Assembly (NCBI GenBank): GCA_035465395.1
Contig: DATHRK010000103.1
Location: 1 to 64,000, forward strand
From: DATHRK01 sp035465395
Lineage (GTDB): Bacteria; Gemmatimonadota; Gemmatimonadetes; Longimicrobiales; RSA9
DNA: 64,000 nt
Reading direction: 5' to 3'
The notes under the pieces were generated by a model. It saw only the letters and a program-made list of their open reading frames with translations. It was not told where the DNA came from and did no database searches. The position numbers were made by a program, and so were the translations under genes. Shown in pieces: positions 8,131 through 16,618 of this stretch (position 1 is its first letter; each line of letters begins with the position of its first letter).

Positions 8131-9246
8131 ATGCAGATCCGCTACGATCCGCCCGATTTCGACGCCGCTCCGCTCGTCGACGCCCCGGACGCGCGTTTTG
8201 CCCCCGCGCCCGCGGATGGCGTGCTGCCCGAAGGCTACTTCTCGACCACCAATCTGCCGACCTACGTGCGCGTCGACGGGCGTTGGAGCCTCCCCGAGCG
8301 CCCGCGCATGGACGCGGCGATCGTGCGGCTGCCCGCGGGCGGCCTGGAGGCGCGCGAAGCCCGTCTCGTGCGGGCGGGCGAGGCGGTGGCGCTCGGCATG
8401 GCCGAGGACGGCAGCGAGGGGATCCTCGTCCACGGCACCGGGTTCCGCGAGGAACACGAGGACGACGCGGAGGAGTTCCAGTTCATGACGTCGGAGGTGA
8501 GCCGCGAGAAGCCGGTGGACTACGAAGCCATGGCCGCGGCGCTCCTGAGCGAGCGCGCGAGCGGCGGACACGTGGTGTGGGTCCTCGGTCCCGCCGTGCT
8601 GCACTCGCGCGGGCGCGACGCGGTCGCCTGGTTCGTCCGCAACGGCTTCGTGGACGCGCTGCTCGGGGGCAACGCGATCGCGGTGCACGACGTCGAGCAG
8701 GCCCTGATGGGGACCACCCTGGGCATGGACCACCGCGGGCGGCCCGTCCGCGGCGGACACGCCTTCCACATGCGCGCCATCAACAAGGTGCGCGCCGCGG
8801 GATCCCTGGCCGCCGCGGTGGAGGCGGGCGTGCTCACCGACGGCATCATGCACGCCTGCGTGACCGGCGGCGTGCCGATGGTGCTGTGCGGCTCGATCCG
8901 CGACGACGGGCCGCTGCCCGACGTCATCCAGGACGTGGGCGCGGCGCAGGCGGCGATGCGTGAGCACGCGGTGCGCGCCACCATGGTGATCATGATCGCG
9001 ACGGCGCTGCACTCCATCGCCTTCGGCAACATGCTGCCGTCCTACTATCGGACGCCCGACGGCGACCTCCGCCCGCTCGTCACGGTCGCCGTGGACTCCT
9101 CCGAGTTCCTGGTCAGCAAGCTCAAGGACCGCGGCACGCGGCAGGCGTTCGGGGTCATCACCAACGCGCAGGATTTCCTGCACGTGCTGCGCGACCACGT
9201 GGAGCGCGCCGCCGCCGCGCCCGCGACCACCGCGGGGGCCGCCTGA
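8131..9246 (+). CDS. Ornithine cyclodeaminase-type (ArgZ/AgrE C-terminal, LOR/SDH family) protein
   Basis: A 371-residue protein. The C-terminal half carries the family's signature: VVWVLGPAVLHSRGR, ALLGGNAIAVHDVEQAL, GTTLG, GGHAFHMRAIN, GVLTDGIMHACV, GSIRDDGPLPDVI, ATALHSIAFGNMLP. This matches the TIGR00300/LOR-SDH family, whose members include archaeal ornithine cyclodeaminase and the C-terminal domain of cyanobacterial ArgZ/AgrE. The expected reaction is ornithine to proline plus ammonia with bound NAD. It lacks the N-terminal dihydrolase of AgrE; residues 1-120 are the usual LOR/SDH front. Arginase/agmatinase-family and Fur genes lie downstream, compatible with arginine use. ATG at 8131; the stop overlaps the next ATG. 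Confidence 0.75.
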   Translation: MQIRYDPPDFDAAPLVDAPDARFAPAPADGVLPEGYFSTTNLPTYVRVDGRWSLPERPRMDAAIVRLPAGGLEAREARLVRAGEAVALGMAEDGSEGILVHGTGFREEHEDDAEEFQFMTSEVSREKPVDYEAMAAALLSERASGGHVVWVLGPAVLHSRGRDAVAWFVRNGFVDALLGGNAIAVHDVEQALMGTTLGMDHRGRPVRGGHAFHMRAINKVRAAGSLAAAVEAGVLTDGIMHACVTGGVPMVLCGSIRDDGPLPDVIQDVGAAQAAMREHAVRATMVIMIATALHSIAFGNMLPSYYRTPDGDLRPLVTVAVDSSEFLVSKLKDRGTRQAFGVITNAQDFLHVLRDHVERAAAAPATTAGAA

Positions 9247-9761
9247 TGCTGCACGCGGAGCTGCGCAGCGGCCCCGTCGTGCGGGGCCTCGATCCAGAGG
9301 CCGAGGCGCGCGCCGAGGCCGGCGCGGCTTATCGCGCGGTGCTGGATCCGCTGGAGGAGCGCCACGGCGTGGCGGCGATCGACCGGGTCTGGGCCTTCCC
9401 CCCGCGCGAGGTCCGGGGCGTCGGCGTCGCGCTGATCGTCGCCTCCGTGTACGGCGACGCGGAGGACCGCAGGCGGCTGGTCACCTCGCGGGTGGTGGTG
9501 ACCCCCGAGCCGGAAGGGGCCCGGCGACGCGAGCCCGCTACCGCCATCGAGGTGGAGCACCAGGGCGAGGTGCCGGTGGACCGCGTGCGCCGCGTGCTGG
9601 AAGGGGTCGTGCGACGCCTCGGTGAAGACCCGGGCGCGGAGAGCCCGGCGGCCTTCACGGTCGGCGGTGAGCGCGCCGCCTGGGAGCGCATGCGCGAGGA
9701 GCTGCACGCGGAGCTGCTCGCCGGGCCGGACGGCGAAGCGGCGGAGGAAGCCGCCCCATGA
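9246..9761 (+). CDS. Hypothetical protein co-translated with the ornithine cyclodeaminase-like gene
   Basis: A 171-residue soluble protein I do not recognise. Its start overlaps the upstream stop (TGATG) and its stop overlaps the Fur gene (ATGA), so translation is probably coupled to both. It is acidic with many Arg/Glu helices. Fairly regular segments are IDRVWAFPPREVRGVGVALIV and the strand pair RRLVTSRVVVTPE and ATAIEVEHQGEV, then a C-terminal helix. There is no signal peptide, metal motif or membrane segment. An alpha/beta fold is guessed from alternating patterns only. Its position suggests a role tied to the neighbouring enzyme or regulator. Confidence 0.7.
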   Translation: MLHAELRSGPVVRGLDPEAEARAEAGAAYRAVLDPLEERHGVAAIDRVWAFPPREVRGVGVALIVASVYGDAEDRRRLVTSRVVVTPEPEGARRREPATAIEVEHQGEVPVDRVRRVLEGVVRRLGEDPGAESPAAFTVGGERAAWERMREELHAELLAGPDGEAAEEAAP

Positions 9762-10264
9762 GCCACGCCGCCACGCCCGCATCGACCGGGGCCTTCGTGA
9801 ACCTGTTCCGGCGCTACCTGCGCGAGCAGGGGCTGCCCGTGACGCAGCAGCGGGAGGCGATCGCCGAGATCGTCTTCTCCTCCACCGGTCACCTGTCGGT
9901 GGAAGAGATCGAGGAGCGCCTGCGCGGCCGGGACGACCGCATCGGCAAGGCCACGATCTATCGCACGCTCGAGACGCTGGTGAAGAGCGGCCTCGTGGCC
10001 GAGCACGATTTCGGCGAGGGCTTCAAGCGCTACGAGCACCTGTTCGGTCAGGGGCCCGTACGCGGCCACCTCGTGTGCACGGAGTGCGGCCGGGTGACCG
10101 AGGTCGAGGACCCGGAGCTGGAGCGCGTCCAGGATACCGTCGCCGCGGCGCACGGCTTCCGGCCCGTGAAGTACCGCATCCAGACCTACGGCCTGTGCGC
10201 GGAGTGCCAGGCCGCCGGGGCCGAGGTAAAGTGGGAGGGCCTGACGTGCCCGATCGACTTGTGA
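9758..10264 (+). CDS. Fur-family metal-responsive transcriptional regulator
   Basis: A 168-residue Fur-superfamily protein. The N-terminal winged helix contains VTQQREAIAEIVFSS, HLSVEEIEERLR and IGKATIYRTLETLVKSGLV, the classic recognition-helix segment. The C-terminal dimerisation domain has GHLVCTECGRVTEVEDPELE and YGLCAECQ, giving the two CxxC pairs of a structural zinc site, plus His ligands around YEHLFGQG. Whether it senses iron, zinc or peroxide cannot be told. The tail beyond the last CxxC is slightly extended (KWEGLTCPIDL). Translationally coupled to the hypothetical gene before it. Possible local targets are the ArgZ-like operon or the Mn-dependent arginase-family gene downstream. 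Confidence 0.9.
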   Translation: MSHAATPASTGAFVNLFRRYLREQGLPVTQQREAIAEIVFSSTGHLSVEEIEERLRGRDDRIGKATIYRTLETLVKSGLVAEHDFGEGFKRYEHLFGQGPVRGHLVCTECGRVTEVEDPELERVQDTVAAAHGFRPVKYRIQTYGLCAECQAAGAEVKWEGLTCPIDL

Positions 10265-10345
10265 AGCCGCGCGTTGCCCAACCGTAGGGACCCCGCCGTC
10301 ACCGGCCGGGGCCCCGCGCCACCTCCAGCACGGGAACGGATCGCA

Positions 10346-11272
10346 TTGGACGGACTTCCGGCCGCGTTGCGCGGGTTGCCGTGGGAGCTGCCACACACCT
10401 TCCTCGGCCTGGACGAAGAGGCCTCGCGGTTCGAAACGGCCGCGGCCGTCATCCTCCCGGTCCCGTACGAGTCGACGACCAGCTACGGCGGGGGCACGCG
10501 CGCGGGCCCACGCGCCATCCTCGAGGCCTCGCGCTACCTCGAGCTCTACGACCAGGAGCTGGATTGCGAGCCCTGGGAGCCCGGCATCGCGACGCTGCCC
10601 GCGTTGGAGCTGAGCCGCGCCGGGCCCGAGGCGGCGTGCGCGGAGCTGGCCGAAGCCTATCGGGCGCTCCTCGACGCGTCCGGCGAGCGCTTCGTGGTCG
10701 CGCTGGGCGGCGAGCACGCGATCACCGCCGAACCCGTGCTCGCCTGGGCCGACCGGCTGGACGCAGAGGGGCGGCGCCTCAGCGTGCTCCAGCTCGATGC
10801 CCACACCGACCTGCGGCCCGCCTACGAGGGGACCGCGCACTCCCACGCGTCGGTGATGCACCGCGTCGCGGAGCGCGCCGACATCGTGGCCGTGGGGATC
10901 CGGGCGCTGACGTCCGACGAAGCGCGGCTGGTGGACGCCCGCGACGACATCAGGGTCTTCCTCGCCGACGACATCCACGGCACCGACGACTGGATCGACG
11001 ACGCCGTCGAGGCCCTGGGCCCGGACGTCTACATCACCCTCGACGTGGACGGCTTCGACCCGTCGCTGGTGCCCTCGACCGGCACGCCCGAGCCCGGCGG
11101 CCTGCAGTGGTATCCCGTGCTCGAGCTGCTGCGCAGGGTGTGCGAGCGGCGTACGGTGCACGCCGCCGACATCGTCGAGCTGGCGCCCATCCCGGGCCTC
11201 CACGCGCCCGACTTCCTCGTGGCCAAGCTCCTCTACAAGCTGATCGCGTACCGCCTGTGGTGCGGGCGGTAG
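10346..11272 (+). CDS. Arginase/agmatinase-family ureohydrolase
   Basis: About 308 residues from a TTG at 10346 (GGGAACGGA lies 5' of it). An earlier TTG at 10274 would add 24 Pro/Arg-rich residues; no ATG or GTG fits. Mn2-binding motifs are present: GGEHAI, LDAHTDLR with SHAS (H-x-D-x-x-x-D then H), and LDVDGFDPS (D-x-D). VPYESTTSYGGGTRAGP is the usual N-terminal agmatinase signature. The reaction is hydrolysis of a guanidino substrate to urea plus amine; agmatine is the most likely substrate. Its stop is 1 nt from the convergent phosphodiesterase gene. With the ArgZ-like gene upstream it suggests an arginine-derived nitrogen pathway. Confidence 0.9.
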   Translation: MDGLPAALRGLPWELPHTFLGLDEEASRFETAAAVILPVPYESTTSYGGGTRAGPRAILEASRYLELYDQELDCEPWEPGIATLPALELSRAGPEAACAELAEAYRALLDASGERFVVALGGEHAITAEPVLAWADRLDAEGRRLSVLQLDAHTDLRPAYEGTAHSHASVMHRVAERADIVAVGIRALTSDEARLVDARDDIRVFLADDIHGTDDWIDDAVEALGPDVYITLDVDGFDPSLVPSTGTPEPGGLQWYPVLELLRRVCERRTVHAADIVELAPIPGLHAPDFLVAKLLYKLIAYRLWCGR

Positions 11273-11273
11273 C

Positions 11274-13187
11274 CTATTCGATCTCGCTGGACGGGCTCGG
11301 GCCGCGCAGCGGATAGCGCCGGAAGATCGGGTGCAGGTCGAGCGGGTCCGTCAGGGGGAAGTCCTCGGGGACGGTGCCCGCCGCGCTCATGAAGAACGGC
11401 CAGAACTGGCGGCCGCCGAGCGCCCCGTGTGCGCCCACCTGGTCGTCGAAGCAGACGCACACGTCGGTCTCGGGATCGTAGGCTCCGAACAGCACCATGT
11501 CCCCGGAGTTGCGAAGCTGCGCGATGTGGGCGACCGCGCGGCGAGAGGCGAGATCGTCGCCGTAGGGCCGGAGCGGGTCCTCTCCCGCCAGCACCTCACA
11601 CGTGCCGTCCGGCGCGATGACCGCCCGCCCGGCGCTGCTCTCCAGGTGCGCGCCGTCCTGCCAGCGCGTCACCACCAGCCCCACGCCCAGGTGCGCGACG
11701 AGGAAGTAGTACAGCGCCTGCCGGTCCGGCTGGGCCTGGATCTCGGAGAGGTCGATCGCGCGCGACGGGTGGGTCCAGTACACGTGGGCGAGCGACGACG
11801 AGTACGTGACCACGATCTTGCGGTCGTCGGCGATCCTCGTGGTCTCCGCGACGAGCGGAAAGACGCTGTACTGGTGCCGGAACCAGCGGATCAGGCGAGG
11901 GCCCACGGCGCGCGTGATCTCGCTGTAGGAGGCGTCGGCGACCGCCTCCGCCTCGCGCAGGAGGAATTCCAGCGCCTCGCGCGGCGGCGCGTACAGGCCG
12001 GTGCCGGCGAGCACCTCGACCCCCTCGCTCACCGCCGATTCGATCGTCTGCCCGAGCGTCTCCTCGTAGATCATCCGGTAGGGCTCCGAGGGCGTCTGGC
12101 CGTGGTCGCTCAGGATGTAGAGGTCGTAGGGCCGGCCCGGGCTCCGGCGCGTCATGCGGACGATCTCGCGAACGCGCCGGTCCAGCGCCCGCACGCTCTT
12201 CATCGCGGTCCGTGACGACGGCCCGAAGTGGTGCGCGAATTCGTCGTAGGTGTTGTAGGTCGTGTAGATGACCGGAACGCCCGTGTAGATGTCCAGGAGG
12301 ACGGCCAGCGTCTGGAGCTCGCGCAGCACGACGTTGGTACCTATGTGCAGCAGCGGCAGGTACCACCAGTACCACGTCGAGCGGCCCCTGATCTGGCTGA
12401 TCAGCCGGTCGCGCTCCTCGCGCACGTACTCGAGCGCGCTCACCAGGACCATGCGCAACGCGCGCATCGGGTGGAGCAAAAGCAGGAGCGCCACGCGCGT
12501 GCCGCCCAGGTTGGCCAGCAGCGGCTGCGGCTCGCGGGCCGCCAGCGTGAACGCCGAGCGCGCCGCCCCGCCGTCGAAGAGGTTGACGTAGCTCGAGCCT
12601 CCGTCCAGCACGCCCCGCTCGGGCAGCCGGTCGCGGATGAACTGCATCGCCGCAGGCTTGGAGCCGATCAGCAGCCGTTCCTCTCCCTTCTCGTAGAAGC
12701 GGAAGCCCGGGATGCCCTCCTTGGTGCCGTGGAAGATCGCCGCCTGCGCCGCGGGCGTCGCGCTCGGGAGACCGGCGGGGTAGCGGCGCAGGCTCCAGCC
12801 CTCGCGCTCGATCAGCCGCTTGAGCGTGGGGGCGTAGCCGTGCCGCATGGCGCGTTCCAGGTCGTCGTAGGCGAGCGCGTCGAGCTGGATGGCCACGAAC
12901 CCCCTGCGCGAGGCCTCGGCGCGGGCGCGTCGCTCGAACGCGAAGGGGAGGTACTTGATCCTGTAGTACTGGCGGAAGAACCAGTCCGTGATCCGGCGCC
13001 AGCGGCCGCGCCGCTCGGGCAGTCGGCTATGCGGAAGGGGGGCTTCCGAGCCGTCGTGCGGCGCCGCGTCCGGGGACGCCGCGGGCGTCCCGGTCAGACC
13101 GCTCCGCCCGCCGGCGCTTCCAGAATCGCGGGCAGCCGTCGGATCAGCTCGCGGGGCTCGATCGGCTTCGCGAAGAAGTGGGTGCAC
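11274..13187 (-). CDS. Alkaline-phosphatase-superfamily phosphodiesterase/phosphatase
   Basis: About 637 residues of a type I phosphodiesterase/nucleotide pyrophosphatase-like enzyme. AIQLDAL supplies the first metal Asp, GLPSATPAAQAAIFHGT the nucleophile region (Thr/Ser), YNTYDEFAHHFGP and ILSDHGQTPS the remaining Asp/His ligands. Two hydrophobic stretches (LLLLLHPM..., TWYWWYLPLLHIG) may contact the membrane. The start is unclear: the only ATG/GTG/TTG candidates before the catalytic Asp are GTGs at 13202 and 13187, both inside the response-regulator gene. A CTG at 13097 overlaps that gene's stop and would remove a low-complexity leader. The substrate is unknown. Confidence 0.78.
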   Translation of the reverse strand: MHPLLREADRAPRADPTAARDSGSAGGRSGLTGTPAASPDAAPHDGSEAPLPHSRLPERRGRWRRITDWFFRQYYRIKYLPFAFERRARAEASRRGFVAIQLDALAYDDLERAMRHGYAPTLKRLIEREGWSLRRYPAGLPSATPAAQAAIFHGTKEGIPGFRFYEKGEERLLIGSKPAAMQFIRDRLPERGVLDGGSSYVNLFDGGAARSAFTLAAREPQPLLANLGGTRVALLLLLHPMRALRMVLVSALEYVREERDRLISQIRGRSTWYWWYLPLLHIGTNVVLRELQTLAVLLDIYTGVPVIYTTYNTYDEFAHHFGPSSRTAMKSVRALDRRVREIVRMTRRSPGRPYDLYILSDHGQTPSEPYRMIYEETLGQTIESAVSEGVEVLAGTGLYAPPREALEFLLREAEAVADASYSEITRAVGPRLIRWFRHQYSVFPLVAETTRIADDRKIVVTYSSSLAHVYWTHPSRAIDLSEIQAQPDRQALYYFLVAHLGVGLVVTRWQDGAHLESSAGRAVIAPDGTCEVLAGEDPLRPYGDDLASRRAVAHIAQLRNSGDMVLFGAYDPETDVCVCFDDQVGAHGALGGRQFWPFFMSAAGTVPEDFPLTDPLDLHPIFRRYPLRGPSPSSEIE

Positions 13188-13489
13188 CCCGCCTCCCTGC
13201 ACGCCATCTCCTCCTCGTAGCCGAAGCGTCCGGTCAGGGCGGCGATGGGGATCGTGGCGGTCTCGGGCATCTCGCGCAGCGCGCGCGCGACCTCGAGTCC
13301 CGGGCGATCGGGCAGCCCCATGTCCAACAGGACCATGGCCGGAGCCTCCTCCCGGGCCGCCTCGATGGCGTCCGCGGCGGTGCCCGCTTCGCGCACGCGG
13401 TAACCCGCGTCCTGCAGGAGAAGCGAGAACGCGCGTCGCAGGAGGGAGTCGTCCTCCACGAGGAGGATTTCGGCAGCGCGAGAGGCCAT
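13094..13489 (-). CDS. CheY-like single-domain response regulator
   Basis: A 131-residue receiver domain with no output domain. EILLVEDDSL gives the acidic pocket (Glu-Asp-Asp), VLLDMGLPDRPG the phospho-acceptor Asp, IAALTGR the switch Thr, and FAKPI the conserved Lys-Pro. A stand-alone receiver acts by protein contact or as a phosphorelay step. No chemotaxis genes are near. ATG at 13489 with GCCGGG upstream, 11 nt after the ABC exporter stop, so co-transcription is likely. The downstream phosphodiesterase frame overlaps its 3' end, which makes regulation of that enzyme a reasonable guess. Confidence 0.9.
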   Translation of the reverse strand: MASRAAEILLVEDDSLLRRAFSLLLQDAGYRVREAGTAADAIEAAREEAPAMVLLDMGLPDRPGLEVARALREMPETATIPIAALTGRFGYEEEMACREAGCTHFFAKPIEPRELIRRLPAILEAPAGGAV

Positions 13490-13499
13490 CCCGGCAAAG

Positions 13500-15284
13500 C
13501 TAGAGGACGCCCTCGGTGGGGACAAGCGCGCCCTCTTCCTCGCTCTCCACCGCCTCCTCCAAGAGCTGGCGGCGCAGCAGCCGGGCGTAGAGCCCCTGGC
13601 GATCGAGCAGCGCGGCGTGCGTGCCGCGCTCCACCACGCGGCCCCCGTCGAGGACCAGGATCTGGTCGGCGTCCTTCACGGCGGTGACCCGGTGGCTGAC
13701 GATGATCGCCGTGCGGTCCGGAAGCACCCGCTCGAGTCCCTCGAGGATGCGCGCCTCGGTGTGCGTGTCGACCGCGCTGAGCGCGTCGTCCAGGACGAGG
13801 ATGCGCGGATCCCTCGCGAGCGCACGTGCCAGCGCCGCGCGTTGCCTCTGCCCGCCGGATAGGTTGATGCCGCGCTCGCCGAGCACCGTGTCGAGCCCCG
13901 CCGGAAAGGTCTCGATGGCCTCGTCGAGCTGGGCGATGGCGACCGCGTCCCGGAGCAGGCGCTCCTCGTCGGCGTCGCCTGGGATGCCCACCCGCAGGTT
14001 CTCCCGAATCGTGTCGGAGAACATGAAGCTCTCCTGCGGGACGACGCCGATCGCCTCGCGCAGCCGGGGCAGCGAGAGCTCGCGCAGGTCCACGCCGTCC
14101 AGCAGGACCTGCCCCTCGGTGGGGTCGTAGAGGCGCGCCAGGAGCGCGACCACGGTCGACTTTCCGGATCCGGTCGGCCCGACGAACGCGACGGTGCTGC
14201 CCGCCTCGACGGTGAACGACACGTCGGTCAGCACGTCTCGCTCGGTCCCCGGATAGCGGAAGGCCACGTCGCGGAACTCGATCCGACCCGCCACGCGCTC
14301 GAGCGGCGTAGGCGCTACCGGCTCGTCGACGCGGGGCGCGGTGCGCAGGACCGACTCGATCCGGCCCATCGAGGCGGCGCCGCGCTGGAACAGGCTGGTG
14401 ACCCACCCCAACGCGATCATCGGCCATATCAGCATGCCGAGGTAGGAGAAGAACGCGACGAAGTCGCCGGCCGTAATGCTCCCGTCGATGACGAGGCGGC
14501 CGCCGATCCAGAGCACGAGCACCATGCCCAGGCCAGCCAGGAGCATCATCGACGGCCGGAACACGCCGTCGATCCTCGCGAGGTCCATGTTGCGACGCAG
14601 GTAGTCTCCGGCGAGCTCGGCGAACTCCGCCTCCTGGGCCCGCTCGCGGCGGTACGCGCGCACGATCCGGGCAGCGGAGAGGTTCTCCTGCACCATCGTC
14701 GTGATCGTCGCGAACTGCTCCTGGATCGCCTCGTAGCGGCGGTGGAGCAGCGAGGAGATCCGGAACACCAGGGGCGGCAGCAGGACCAGCGGGATCACCG
14801 ACAGCCCGGTCAACGTCGGGCTGATGCTGAGCATGAAGGCGAGCGCGAACACGGTCCCGGCCACCGTGTTGACCATGTACATGACGGCGGGGCCTACCGC
14901 CTGCCGGACGTTGGTCGTGTCGTTGGTCGCGCGGGCCATCAGGTCGCCCGTCCTCTCGCTGCCGTAGAAGGACGCGTCCAGCCGCATGAAGTGCGCGAAG
15001 AGATCGTCGCGCAGGTCCACTTCCACCCTCCGGCTGAGGCCGTTCAGCAACTCGCGCATGCCGTAGCGGGCCGCGCCGCCCAGCAGCGCGACGGCGACGA
15101 TCGCGCCGGCGTAGACCAGGACCGCGCGGGCGCCCTCCTCGCCGGCGATGACGTCGATCGCCCGGCCGATGAGGCGGGGACCCACCGCCTGCAGCGCGTT
15201 CGCGACGACCACGAGCACGAGCCCCCAGACGAGCGCGGAACGGTAGGCGCGCACGTACGGCAGCAGCGATCGGAGCGATTTCAC
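13500..15284 (-). CDS. ABC exporter, fused permease-ATPase half transporter
   Basis: A 594-residue type IV ABC half transporter. Residues 1 to about 310 hold six transmembrane helices of the exporter fold (ALVWGLVLVVVANALQ..., VLVYAGAIVAVALLGG...). The ATPase domain follows: Walker A GPTGSGKST, Q-loop VVPQESFMFS, signature LSGGQRQRAALARAL, Walker B ILVLDDALSAVD, and the SHR H-loop. It works as a dimer in the inner membrane. The substrate (lipid, drug or peptide) is not predictable. GTG start at 15284. The short C-terminal extension is acidic. Divergent from the lipoprotein gene at 15405. Confidence 0.95.
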   Translation of the reverse strand: MKSLRSLLPYVRAYRSALVWGLVLVVVANALQAVGPRLIGRAIDVIAGEEGARAVLVYAGAIVAVALLGGAARYGMRELLNGLSRRVEVDLRDDLFAHFMRLDASFYGSERTGDLMARATNDTTNVRQAVGPAVMYMVNTVAGTVFALAFMLSISPTLTGLSVIPLVLLPPLVFRISSLLHRRYEAIQEQFATITTMVQENLSAARIVRAYRRERAQEAEFAELAGDYLRRNMDLARIDGVFRPSMMLLAGLGMVLVLWIGGRLVIDGSITAGDFVAFFSYLGMLIWPMIALGWVTSLFQRGAASMGRIESVLRTAPRVDEPVAPTPLERVAGRIEFRDVAFRYPGTERDVLTDVSFTVEAGSTVAFVGPTGSGKSTVVALLARLYDPTEGQVLLDGVDLRELSLPRLREAIGVVPQESFMFSDTIRENLRVGIPGDADEERLLRDAVAIAQLDEAIETFPAGLDTVLGERGINLSGGQRQRAALARALARDPRILVLDDALSAVDTHTEARILEGLERVLPDRTAIIVSHRVTAVKDADQILVLDGGRVVERGTHAALLDRQGLYARLLRRQLLEEAVESEEEGALVPTEGVL

Positions 15285-15404
15285 GTTGGCATATCGGTTG
15301 CCCTTCTATGTGCCGACGCCGCCCCGAAACGAACCGGGCGGCACCCGATTGTATCGCCGCGCCCGAATCGACTACAAGGCGTCCGGCGAGCCGGGGAGGA
15401 CGAC

Positions 15405-16460
15405 ATGAGAACACTGATGATCGCCGCGGTTGCGGCACTTTCTCTGGGATCGCTGGCGTTGGCGTGCGAGCAATCCACGTCTGCCGGCGCGGGTAGCGAG
15501 GCCGCCACGGCCGACGCGGAGATGGCACCTGCGCGGGACAACGAGGTGACCTCTCTGGAGGACATCGCACCGGGTTTCGAGGTCGAGGACGACGCCGACG
15601 CGGCCGCCCTCGACCCGCTGGGCCCCCGCGCCGCCGATGGCATCATCCCGCCGGCGGGGGACCCGCGCGGCCAGGACGGCGTGCGCGCGGGCGACGGCGA
15701 CGGGTTTGCGGTGGAGGGTCAGCGCATCGACCTGGCGCCGGACGAGGAGTGGAGAGACGCCGAGCGCGCCGGCGCGGACGCCCGGGCGGCGACGCCGCAG
15801 GGCGGCGCAGGTGGCGCCGACGGTGCCGGATCGGAGCCGTCCCGCGTGGCCGAGCCTGCGCCCGCGCGGCGCGTGAACTTCTCCCTCGAGGAGATTCAAG
15901 GTCGTGGGGCCGCAACGGCGCCAGCGGCGGGCGGGGTGGTGCCGGCGGGGAGCGTCGTTGCGGTCCGGCTCGACGAACAGCTCTCGACGTCCTCCAACGA
16001 CGCGGGCGACGCCTTCACCGTGACGACCACCCAGCCCATGCTGGACGACCTCGGCCGGGTCGCCATACCGGCGGGCTCGCGACTCCAGGGTCGCGTGCTC
16101 GCGGTGGACGGCGCGGACGCCGACGGCGAGACGTCGATGCTGGTGCTGGGCTTCGAGTCCGTGTCCGTCGCCGGGCGTACCTATCCGCTCAGCGGCACGG
16201 TCGTCGAGGCGAACCCGCAGCGCCGCAAGCCGACCGCCACCCGCGGTACCGCGGCCAAGGTCGGCGCGGGCGCCGCGGTAGGGGCGATCCTGGGGCAGAT
16301 CATCGGCAAGGACACCGAAGCGACCGTGATCGGCGCGGCCGCCGGGGCCGCGGCGGGCACCGCGATCGCGCTCGGCACGCGGGACGTCGAGGCGGTCCTG
16401 CCGGCCGGCTCGGCCATGACGATCCGGCTCGACGCGCCGGTGCGCGTAGCCACGAACTGA
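15405..16460 (+). CDS. Glycine-zipper lipoprotein
   Basis: A 351-residue exported protein. The signal peptide ends in the lipobox-like ALAC (Cys20), predicting a lipid anchor. Residues about 25-170 are an acidic, Ala/Asp/Gly-rich low-complexity region. The conserved part begins near 185: VPAGSVVAVRLDEQLSTSSN, then RLQGRVLAVDG, LGFESVSVAGRTYPLSG, and a glycine-zipper stretch (KVGAGAAVGAILGQIIG ... IGAAAGAAAGTAIALG), ending with a second LPAGSAMTIRLDAPV strand. The two matching strand segments suggest a small beta domain split by the zipper. Function unknown; envelope structure is plausible. SD GGGGAGGA precedes the ATG. A strong terminator follows. Confidence 0.75.
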   Translation: MRTLMIAAVAALSLGSLALACEQSTSAGAGSEAATADAEMAPARDNEVTSLEDIAPGFEVEDDADAAALDPLGPRAADGIIPPAGDPRGQDGVRAGDGDGFAVEGQRIDLAPDEEWRDAERAGADARAATPQGGAGGADGAGSEPSRVAEPAPARRVNFSLEEIQGRGAATAPAAGGVVPAGSVVAVRLDEQLSTSSNDAGDAFTVTTTQPMLDDLGRVAIPAGSRLQGRVLAVDGADADGETSMLVLGFESVSVAGRTYPLSGTVVEANPQRRKPTATRGTAAKVGAGAAVGAILGQIIGKDTEATVIGAAAGAAAGTAIALGTRDVEAVLPAGSAMTIRLDAPVRVATN

Positions 16461-16565
16461 GGGACCACGGGCCGCGCGCCGGGTCGCGCGGGCCTACGAC
16501 GTGACGGGCCGTCCACGGAGAGGGGGGGTAGCGCGTGAGCGCGCCGACCCCGGGCGGACCGTCCG

Positions 16566-16609
16566 GGCCCGGGTGCCCGCGGCAACGCGGGGCCCGGGCC
16601 TTTCTTCTT
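16566..16609 (+). terminator. Rho-independent terminator after the glycine-zipper lipoprotein gene
   Basis: Outer 8-bp stem GGCCCGGG (16566-16573) pairs with CCCGGGCC (16593-16600). Inner 6-bp stem CCCGCG (16576-16581) pairs with CGCGGG (16586-16591) around a GCAA tetraloop. TTTCTTCTT follows directly. It lies 106 nt after the lipoprotein stop and just before the convergent ggt stop. The T-rich tail is only on the plus strand, so it terminates rightward transcription. Confidence 0.85.
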
Positions 16610-16618
16610 GCCGGCGCC

